Part shown: piece by piece, positions 16,141-26,100 of the stretch
How positions within the stretch are numbered: the stretch's first letter is position 1
Layout of the letters: every line of letters begins with the position of its first letter
NCBI RefSeq assembly: GCF_900496995.4
Contig: NC_044004.1
Location: forward strand, 7,564,001 to 7,628,000
Origin: Aquila chrysaetos chrysaetos
Taxonomy: Eukaryota > Chordata > Aves > Accipitriformes > Accipitridae
Direction: 5' to 3'
Length of the DNA: 64,000 bases
Notes under the pieces: generated by a model
Database searches by the model: none
Told to the model about the DNA's origin: nothing
Seen by the model: the letters and a program-made list of their open reading frames with translations, nothing else
Translations under genes and position numbers: made by a program

Positions 16141-19100
16141 GTAGGCACGCTTTGGGGGAAGGGCGAGGAAGTTCAGAGCTTTATAAAGGTCATTTTTGCT
16201 CTTCTCCGAAAATGTAAGGTGCTTGATACTTCTCAGAGCTCTGCGAGCATGAGCAATCAGTTATATAATTTTTTCCCCCCAAAAAGATAGAACTTTAGAA
16301 TTTTTTTTTTAGATCAAATAAAGTATTTTCAAAATAAATTTAGAAAATTTTTTTCCTGAACAATCAGGAAGCTGTGGCTTTCAGTGGCTGTGCCTCTTCC
16401 GCGGCCATGTAAGAATGCGGTGACAAAAGCAACATTAGAGTATTTTCTGTGATTTAAGATGCAAGAAGGCTGTCACAGTTACCCAGCTCAGACCGCTGCT
16501 GGCAGCGCAGTTTCCTTTACTATCCCTATAGATCTATCTTATCCCTTTGAAATTACTGAGTGCAAGTTTTGTGTTTAGATTTAAAAAACCCAAACAGTTT
16601 CCTAGAATTCAAGTTACATGATCTGGAGCAGAACTGGACGTTCGGAGCTCTGCAAGCCCCTGCCGGAGGCTGTTGAAGGAGTTGCTCCAGAGCAGACTCA
16701 TGCATATCCACAGATCACAGATTCACACAGATTCTGCCAGAAAAAAAAGTCTCACCCTGGCTACATTTTACTGATGTATGAATAACTGACCCATTTTTTT
16801 TATGGAGGAAATTATTAGGGGATCAAAAAGGTTGGTCTTTCATCTACTGTCCCTCTTGGAGCGGTTGACCTTTATGGCGCGCTTAATAGCAAGCCAAGAA
16901 AACTTTGTGTATAGTTTACAGAGGCATATTCACCACTGCTTTTTCTGTATTTTGTATCAGTTTTACAGTTACGACTTGTGAAAAGAGGAAAAGTAGCAGT
17001 GATTCATTTAAGAGGCCTTTTAATGCTTGCATGAAACAAGCAGAAACACAGAATATGGGTGGCTGCATGAGTAACGCCGCTGAGCTCGCGCTGGGGCAGG
17101 GACGTGTTGTTGGAGGTGCTGCAGCTCAAGGGATGGAGTCAGCAGCCCAAATCCTGCACTCAGCTTTTCTGGGAGGCTAGCACATGGTCTGCTTAAAATC
17201 AACTTATTCTTCGTATGCGTTGACTGTATCTGCAAGTCTTGTTCCATGCTGTATTGAGGTTCAATTGCCTGAAAGTTTGTGAAACATTTTGGGAGTCTTA
17301 GTAGTGCACAATATAAATGAATAGCTGTATGTTGGTCAGTGGGACTGTCATGATGCGCTTGCTGCAGAAACTGAGGGCACACAAAGGGCACCTAGTACAT
17401 GAAACATGAATAAATATTTTCCTATTCTACTCCCACCTACATATCGAGCCACAGAAGTGCAAAACACCTCCTTAAAAGCATAAATAAATTAATGGCTCCA
17501 GACAGTTCACAAGACTTGCTACCTTCTTTTCAAGACACTTCCTTCTTCCTTTTAGTTATACTTCAGTATTTCCTTTTCTCTCAAACTGTGGTCTTTGCAC
17601 TCTGTTTTTCTCCCAACTACCTTGTAATCTCCTAAGCTAGGGAGGAGCCTGCAAAAGCTGACCTGTATAAATAATCTCTTCATAAAAACAAAGCATTCTT
17701 TTATCATAATAGTAAAAGAAACTCCCTACAAAAGCTTGTTTTGATCCATGTGGCTTTCTTGGTCACTGCTTATAAAAGATGATGGATATACCAAAACTGC
17801 CTGAAGGCTGAGAGCATGCTCGTTTGGGCACTCTCCTGGTGCTGACGGAACACAGTGGATTTTGACGGATGACTGAGGGCTCACTCCTTTTTTATTGATC
17901 ACAGTATCACTGTGGGTTCAAGCTACCTGGTGCATGAACAGGACAGAGACATCTGAAATGGAAAACCACTGATCGGGCAGGTTTTGTGCAATGGCTGTAT
18001 GACACATGCAGATCCATCGCCTGTCTGGGTCCGATAGCAATGACAACAGTTTCACATCAGGAATGGACTTCATCACTCCCATTGTGACTGGAGGCAGCGC
18101 TACAGCTTTTAGCAGCTTCAGAGCAGTTCTATCCTTTTCCACATCCTTGGGAAAAGAACTAAAAAACAATTCCTTTGGGTATCTGAAGCCACAGCTCTGT
18201 GCAGTCTCTCATTCAGAGAAACCAGCTCAAGCGACCGCAGTTCTATTACAGGCTGTGGCTTTCCAAGGATGGGACAGCTCAGGCATCAGGCAGAAAGAGC
18301 TTCAAAAACATACCACCAGTGAGTCAAAGTGACACCCAAACCAGTCTCTGTAAGTTAAGAAACTTCTGCTAACATCGTATGTTTGAAAGCAGTCCTATTT
18401 GCATATGTGTGAAAATGGTATTTCTGTCGCTGTATGATTTAGCATCAGAGGGTCTTCAAGCAGAATTTGGGCTGGATTTCCTCTTATTGGAAGCTTGGGC
18501 TTCTTCTCTTCCTCTGCACTCTCCTCTTCTATAGGTTAACAAGTTTTAAGCTCTTCCTTTTCTGAACCACCTGATCAGAGTCCTGCCTTACAGGCTGGTA
18601 TGCCCCAGACCCCCAAAGACACCTGCATGCAGTGCAATGGGGCATGCCTTGATCTTCTTTGGGTGCATTCATGTAGAAATACTAACTTCTGATGTGGGAC
18701 ATATATCGTCTAACACAGAAAAATGCTCGTTAGGTTCCATTTAGAGTCTGCATAGATCTTTCCACAGATGAAAAAGCAATTTACCCTCATTGATACTATT
18801 CAAGTTTGTCAACATGGGCATGCAGTTTCAGGAAACGCTGTAGGATCATTTTTTTTAATTATTCTAGACATGAATATAAGCTATGTGTAGGAAGGTGCTC
18901 CTTGATTTGTGATGGTTCTCCTACAGCTATTCCTGCCCCATCCAACTTACAAATGGTTATTTAATTAGTGATCTAGACCATACAGAGCAGGTTCATTCAT
19001 CTCCTCCTATGACAGAACTATAAAATGTTACAGTAGGCTGCAGTGTTGTCACAGTCAATATTTCACATAATTAGAGGAGGTCGCCAAGTATCTTTGGCCT

Positions 19101-22100
19101 TGCATTATTGATGGTTTAATGAATAGACTATTCCTGCTTTGAGAACATCTATTTAAATATAGTCCGTACCCCTTATGAGGTAGTTCAGAGCTTTCAAATA
19201 ACTGTCATCCTTTTGCTCGAATCAAAACAGTGGTTAAGCATCTATTCATCTCACATAGAAGGTCAGTATTTTCTTTGCAACCCAAGTGGCACAAACTCTG
19301 TGACAATTTAATATTAGTGTTTATCGTGTTTCTGCATGTTCAGGCCTGAAACCAAAGTTATTTTAACTCCAAATTATTTGAAGGGAAGCTTTTTTGCCCA
19401 AGTTCCATTTTGGCAGGAAAAGAAACCCTCCTTTTTAATTTCATATCATTAAGCTGAATACAGCTATCTCAAACGTTCAGTAGGGTTTCTTTCTGCCTGA
19501 CATGCACTTTTATTGCAAAGTTGGAAAACAATCCCAGGCAAAGAATCATCAAGTAAAATGGTGGAACTCTCTCCTACCTAACCTTCTTTTATAAAAAGAC
19601 TATACCATAAAATTTAGTATTACAAAAAAGTCTGAAACAATCCTTCCTAGAGCCATCAGTTTGACTTTTAAATTTGTGATGGAACACCCAGACCCAAATA
19701 ATTGGTGTCAGTGGACAAAATTCTAGGGTTTTCTTTGCCTATGTGTTTGGCCAAAGATACTGGACCAACTGGAGGTGATCTCTGGATGGACCAACTGGTG
19801 ATGCCTGGAGATATCTTGTAGAACATTCCCATTGCAAATGCCTCCTGCCAATGCTGATAACGTTGGTTATCCTCAAGAGGTGGTGGACAGGACAGTGTTT
19901 CTGGAAGAGTCTCTGCTTCTGCAAGGTGTCACTCACTTTGGAGAACTCGCAAAGTGTAACTGTGTTGCTCTTGCTGATCTGTCAGCACAGAGGTAAGAAA
20001 TGCAACTTCTTGAATCAACAACCTGTCACAATCCACATGACATGAAGCTGCAGACTCAGGCTTTGCTGACATCAGGTGTAAACTGATAGTAACGTTCAAC
20101 CTTAAGGCTCTGAAGGGATAGCAGGTGGTGTTTGGTCCTGCCTCTGCACTCCACAGAGTCCTGCGGTCCCCTGTGCTGAATGGCCCAGAACAGTCATGTC
20201 AACAGAAAATCATTACAGGTGTAGAGTGGTTGTGACTTTGGCAGCTAAATTAATTCTTCGGTGTTCTGGCTCTCTTCAGACTTTTATCAGTTTGGTCCAG
20301 ATGAAGAGAGTATGGAAATATTTGAATGGTGGATATTTACCATGTTCATTAAAAAGCAGAAGGGGAAAGAAACTCAGAAACTTGAGCAAACACGATTTTA
20401 TGTAATTGTCTTTGATTTAAAAAAAAAAAAAAAAAAAAGCTTAGCTCTTGCTGGGATTTGCCTAAGGGACTACCATGAATGAGTTACACAACTCAGCATT
20501 CATCAACTGATTCTTTGCAAAACCATATGGCTCCTTGCAGGGATTTCTTTAAACATTATGCATGGATATGAAATTGGTGCCTTTGTAGATGTTAAGTCTT
20601 GAGTTGCTTGAGGCTTATTTTGAAATACTGTTTCTAGATAGTACAGCAATGCTAATTTTGCAAGCAATAACCTAATAGAAAGCAGTTGTTCAGGCACTTT
20701 CAATCAAATTAAGAAAAGAAATAGAAAAATAAGAAATATTGAAAGAGTAAACTGATCTAAACTTTAAAGATGAGCTGTGCCATTCTGTGTGGCTTTCACA
20801 TGGAAATCCGTTTTACTCGATGGAAGGCAATGAGGAAAGGAGAAACATTATTGAAAAGTAAGATGTCATTGGTTTCACATATCAAATCAGAAATAACAGA
20901 ACCACAGCAAAACGTATGTACTCATTTACTGCAGTAAATTTGGTTGAAAATACAAGTTCATTTCTTGTAAAAAGTGTTTAATGACGTCTTCCCCTACCTC
21001 AGGAGCCAGTAGAGACAGCTGCAACACCAATTCACGTACATTACTTCCAACACATGCCTTAACTGTGGCTTAATGGAAATACCTTTCAATTATCTGGTAA
21101 CGTTTTCAAACAGGAATAGATATTTTAGATGTCTCCCTTCTTCAGGATGTTCAGAGCAGGTACCTGCAAGGGCTCGATCTTTCCCAGTGGCTGATCAGCA
21201 CTTTCAGAGATGAGGGTCTGCAGACATTTCTAATTGAGCACCCAAAACCGAAAGCAGGTCAGGCGCTACCACGAGCGAATCCAGGGCAGTCTCACAATCT
21301 CCAGTAACTGAACCATGCTTGTGTGGCTGGTGCAACGGGAGACCAGAATACAGACAAATCTTTTAACCTCTCTCTCACCATAGGTGACCCTAAGGGCAGC
21401 AGGACACATGCCAGGGACATGCCCTCAGAGTGCAGCTGCATGCAGAGTAAAATGCTGGATGCTTTCCTGCATGTGGGAAAAGGCAAGGGAGCACTTTGGT
21501 TAACCACATTACCCGACCGCAACAGAGTACATACCATGCTTTAAGGGTGGGACCTAGGTAGGTAACACTCCCCTGCTATGCTCAGTACCTCGGCTTCTCT
21601 CTTATTGCTGTGATCCTTCATCAGCTTCTCTCTCCATATGCTGATGGGTTACCTGTAACATTCATCAAGCGGTCTGATGTTCTCAAGTGGAAGGTATTGT
21701 ACAAACACAGTTATGCTCTAATACTCTCCTTGAAAGTCCTGACAACTGGGCTCTATTCACCATTGTGTTTCCTTCCAGTTTTTTAGAAGTACCATTTAGC
21801 TAGGGCTACACAGTAACAATCCTCTCATCCCTGTAATCTTCTAAAGCCAATGTAATTTCCAAGTGCTGCAAAGTGGAGGATCTTTCCCAAAGAGAAAAAT
21901 CCATAGTTTACACCACTGGAAGCCAAATGTCACAAAGTGCTGGGAAGAAAACACTGTAGTTTCAGCTAGTGAGCACTGGACTGTGCTTGCTTATTTGCTC
22001 ATGCCACCATATCCTTGCATCCGCAACCTACAAATCCATGATAAGAACCTCATACTGTGTTTCACATGGTGTATACAGACCCCACCTGAGAATGGCATCC

Positions 22101-22170
22101 AAGCTACTGTGAAAAACTCTGTAGACCCTCCAGGCTTTGGGTAGCAGCAGCTCCTCAAGAAAATTCACTT
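16141..22170. other. intergenic, third part
   Basis: No gene supported. Open frames such as 17918-18169 on - overlapping 18006-18332 on + are unrecognised. An A19 tract lies at about 20420-20438 at the end of a short open frame. The duplication ggaccaactgg occurs twice near 19763-19799. The sequence becomes GC-rich towards the UVSSA CpG island. Confidence 0.55.
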
Positions 22171-22793
22171 TCCGATGCAGAAGTGAGGAGGGGGGCTGGG
22201 TTACAGGGTGCCACGAATGAGGGCCTGGTTCCCTGCCTTCCTCGCTTCCTTCCCTGCCTTGGATTAGCTTCTTGGCAAGCGAGAGGGCGGCGGGCAGGGG
22301 GAAGAAGAGGGAGGCCGAAGGTCTGGCTCCCCTCACCGCTCCGAGGAAGCCCTGCTGTAAGGCGTGAAGGCCGGGGGGGGGGGGAGGCCCCCACGCCTGA
22401 CCTGTCACCACCTTCGCCCCGGGGGGGGGGTGTCTCCGAGGGGCAGCACCTCGCGCGCCTGCCATCGCCTCAGCGCCCCGCCTCGGCACCCAGCCCTCCG
22501 CGACGCCGACCTCCCCGCGGCCTCTGCGGCCTGCGCAGCCCCAGCCCCTCCCCAGGCCTCTGCCAGCCCTCCAGGCCGGGCCCTGGCCTCAGTTGCTGCC
22601 AAAATAACCTTTTTGAGCGATTCTTTGGGAATAGCCGAAGTAGGTTTGTCATCACGGGGTGCTGCTGGCGGAGGGGGGGGGGGGGGGCCCTGGGCTGGGC
22701 CTCTGCGCCCCCTGCGGACAACAAGGGGTTAACCCCCACCCCCGCGAACGAGGCGCGGTTCCTTTAAGGCTTTCCCCGCCTTCCCCTATTCGC

Positions 22794-22837
22794 GCTTCCG
22801 GCTGGTGTGACGTCACGGGGGCGTCACAGCGCGGAAG
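22794..22837 (+). promoter_or_regulatory. ETS-CRE-half CRE-ETS site cluster
   Basis: GCTTCCGG (22794-22801, ETS on the - strand), palindromic TGACGTCA (22808-22815, full CRE for CREB/ATF), GCGTCA (22821-22826, CRE-like half) and GCGGAAG (22831-22837, ETS). Such pairs are typical of TATA-less housekeeping promoters. Motif matches only. Confidence 0.65.
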
Positions 22838-22961
22838 CGCGGGGAGGCGGGGGGGGGGGGGGGGGAAGAGCGTAAAGCGAGGTGGGGAGGTGGTAGGCGC
22901 CGGGGGGGGGGGGGGTGAGGAAGGTACCACCCGCCGCGGGGCGGGGGGAGCAGCCCCTCGA

Positions 22962-22999
22962 GGGGCGGGGCTTCTCCTGAGGGGCGGGACTTCCCCTGA
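22962..22999 (+). promoter_or_regulatory. tandem 19-bp GC-box duplication with a kappaB-like site
   Basis: GGGGCGGGGCTTCTCCTGA (22962-22980) is followed directly by GGGGCGGGACTTCCCCTGA (22981-22999), 17 of 19 identical. Each has a GC box (Sp1/KLF). The second carries GGGACTTCCC (22986-22995), which fits the NF-kappaB consensus GGGRNWYYCC; the first copy does not. Confidence 0.7.
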
Positions 23000-23005
23000 G
23001 GCAGC

Positions 23006-23028
23006 GGCCCGGCCCGGCCCGGCCCGGC
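23006..23028 (+). repeat. GGCCC pentamer repeat in the UVSSA 5'UTR
   Basis: About four and a half tandem GGCCC units just upstream of the start codon, probably within the 5'UTR. Confidence 0.8.
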
Positions 23029-23089
23029 GTCCTGACAGGGCTCGGCGGGGCGGTTGTCCCGTCAGCTCGGCGTCTCGCTGCCGGCAGAG

Positions 23090-23187
23090 ATGGACCAGCG
23101 CCTCGCCGAGCTGGTGGAGGAGCTCACCACCTCGGGGGAACAGCGGCTGGAGCCCGGCAGGCTGAAGGAGCTGAAGAACATCTGCAA
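23090..23187 (+). CDS. UVSSA: UVSSA coding exon 1
   Basis: ATG at 23090 ([12 protein letters not shown]). The donor GTACGG is at 23188, splitting a Lys codon (residue 33) completed by exon 2. It begins the VHS-like domain. Confidence 0.95.
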
Positions 23188-26100
23188 GTACGGCCGCCCG
23201 GAGCCCCCCGGCCCGGCCCGGCCCGGCCCGGCCCGGCGCGGGGTGGGAGCCGGGCCTCGCTGCCTCCCCCCGAAAGCGACGCTTCTCCCCGGGCCGGAGA
23301 GCCGCGGAGGCTGCCCCCGAGGGCCGTCCTGGGGCCTGCTGCCTGAGCTGGGTGCTGCCAGCAGAGAAGCTGCTGGTTTAAAATTTAACATACATTAAAA
23401 AAAAAAAAAAAAAAAGTTGTGTTTTTATGTGCCGAGCCTCTTTTTTAATAACTCCCGCTCCTTTTTTTTTTTTCCTTTTTCTCCTTTCTCAGGTCTTCAG
23501 ATGAACATATCAGCCATGCCTATCACCTGCTGATGACGCGGCTCAATGAGGACCACGCTGAGATGCGCTTCTCAGCTTTCCAGATCATGCAGGAGTTGTT
23601 CGTCAGATCACATCAATTCCGGATGCTAATTATTTCCAACTTCCAAGAGTTCTTGGAGCTCACGGTGGGGATAGACCATGAGCAGCCTCTTCCCCCACCC
23701 AAAGAGGTGGCACAGAAACTGAGGAAAGCAGCCATTAAGTCAGTGCAAGACTGGCATGAGAAATACGGGGAGGCCTACAAGAAGCTTTCTCTGGGATACC
23801 ACTTCTTAAAGCAGAATAAGAAGGTACTCTGCATTTTTTACTTCTATGTGTGTTTTAGGTGGTGATCACTAGGAGATGTTTAAAGTGAGGAAACCAATAA
23901 ATATAAAAGAAAAGCTGTTGGAAATGACACTGTCTTTAGGAGACATCCTGTTGAGCATGGTCTTTGAAAAACAAACCCCAAACTTTTTGTTCAATTTGCA
24001 GTATTAAAAACCCCAGGCTTGTACTCAGAGCTGGGCTCAACTAGCCTTTTCTCAGGGTGCAAAAAGTATTGCTCACCAGTAGGTTATCACCCACTGATTC
24101 CTACCCCAAGCCCCAAAGTCTAGCCCTTTATAGAAGGGAAATAATGTTACACCTTAAACTGAGGATAATCAGCCATTAAGTCTTTCTATGCCAGTTTAAA
24201 CTAGCCTGATTTCTGTACTGAGCTGTCCAGTTCTAGTGTCCTCCTGCTGTACGACAGAGACGGTCAGTGTAGGTGCTAGCTCCCCTCAGCTGCAGCGTTA
24301 GTGTGTCATACAAGAAGTTTTAATAAAGAGAAATTTCTTTTATGTAAACACTTGCTTTTAGATCTCCCTTCTAGGCTTCAAGTTATTATGTTTGGAGCAC
24401 TCTTCTGCTTTAGTATCTCTTCTGAGGTGCAAACAATAAAATTGGGAATGATATTCCAGCATTTACGCTGTCTACAATGATAATATCAGGCTTTCAATAA
24501 ACATTGATTCTCTTTGTCTTCAGAAAGACAAATGTTCAGTGTTCTTAACAGTAGATGAAAAACCTTTGTGATACATGATGAATTTCTGTTGTTCTAGTTC
24601 CATACTAAACTAATAGTGTACCTTACTTGTATTATTTATTATCTTGTGTTCTTTTTCTATACAGTTTTTGGCATCTGCTCTCAAAAGGTGATTGTCTTTG
24701 AATCCTCCCTTATTGTCTTGTTTAATAAAGAAAAAAAACTAAACAAAAGTGACAAGGAAAAATGCAAGACTGAGACGAGGGAGCTTTAGCACATAATACA
24801 GTTTTACCATATTGAGCACACAAGCGTACCAGAAGTCTGCTTAAGTTTGGCATGTCTGTCTGCTCCTGCCCCCAGTTATGACTGGGTGATCACTTTTTGT
24901 ATATTTCTTCTAGAAACTTTAGTACCAATAGAAACAATCTTACCTAGTTTGCTAACTCTTGTACTTAGAATTGAGATGAGCCAACTGACCTAACTGACCT
25001 TTTGCCAGCTTAATACTTGAAGTTTGAGAAACAACAAAAAGATTTGAGGAGGCATTTGTACTTCCTAGTAGTAAAGTACATCTGCTGTTCTGTGTTACAG
25101 GTTTGGCACAGTAGTATAGGGCAACTTGAGAGGAGTGTTAGCTCTGTGTGTGGTTTGTGGTTTTGGCAGGTTTTTGGTGTGGGTTTTTTTTTTAATCAAC
25201 GAAATCACCTTATAAATGGTTGGAAGATGACAACTGTTGCCGTTTTAGGGTATAAACCTGGAGAGCTACCCACTGTTTTAATGTTAGTAGGTCCATATTA
25301 GTAGGTACCAAGTAGGTACCTATATAGATGTTTGACTTTAAGAACAAACAATATTTCAGTATATCTGAAAATAATTGTTTTCAAACTCCTGTCTAAAAGT
25401 TTAAAAAAAGAAGAAAGGGGAAAAAAAATCCCAAAGATTTCAAATATTTCCAAATATTTGCACATTTAGGCAACTGAGTCATATTATAGTATCTTTGCAT
25501 TAGAGGAGTGCATGGATGGAATTAGAGAGTGAGCTGCAATTATGGAGTGAACAGGATTTTGAGCAGCTCAATATAGAGTATCTTACTGCTGTACTTCAGT
25601 ATTTTCCCAAAAGTTGCAGTAGTTGTCTAGGCCCACTACTTACACCATTTAAATCAAGAACAATTGTTTGCACCTCGTCACATCCAGTTCCATAGTTACA
25701 GGCTTCATATAGTCTGCACCAATACAGGGGTAGAACAACAACTCTGGTCTCAGTCCATATCACGTAAATGAGGTTGGATGGGTTCTGACCAAGTCTGTTA
25801 GTGCTGACCCCAGGTAACGAGTCCGTGCACGCATCCGTAACTCAGGCCCCAAGTTATTCTGACCTCGTGAGGCTTCTGTAAGAGGCCAGTGTGCCCTGTT
25901 TTGGGCAAGGGCAACTCGAAGCTTTGTGCATGCTGTAGACTTGGTTGGTGATATATATTTAGTATGTGAGGTGCACTCTTGCTATCAATGGCGAACCACG
26001 ATGATTGGCAGTTGTAAGAGGGGCATCTCGACAAGTGCCAAAGCATAAAACAATGCAGCAGAGCAGCACATGGCTGGTCCTTTTGGGACAAAGAAGGGGA

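Larger units (their letters stand above)
22180..23370 (+). promoter_or_regulatory. UVSSA: UVSSA CpG-island promoter
   Basis: About 1.2 kb of GC- and CpG-rich DNA covering the UVSSA 5' flank, exon 1 and the start of intron 1. It holds poly-G runs (about G12 at 22373, G10 at 22421, G15 at 22673, G17 at 22849, G14 at 22902), ETS and CRE motifs at 22794-22837, and GC boxes at 22962-22999. There is no TATA box at a sensible place, so this looks like a broad housekeeping promoter. The start site is probably between 22840 and 23060. There is no ATG between 22930 and the coding start. Confidence 0.85.

Noticed and set aside
17918..18332. Overlapping open frames on both strands
   Set aside because: Each looked weakly protein-like, but no homology is recalled and open frames mirrored on opposite strands are usually one chance stretch without stops.
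22183..23165. Long Pro/Gly/Arg-rich open frames across the CpG island on both strands
   Set aside because: GC-rich DNA lacks stop codons. These are artefacts around the UVSSA promoter. Only the exon 1 frame from 23090 is real.
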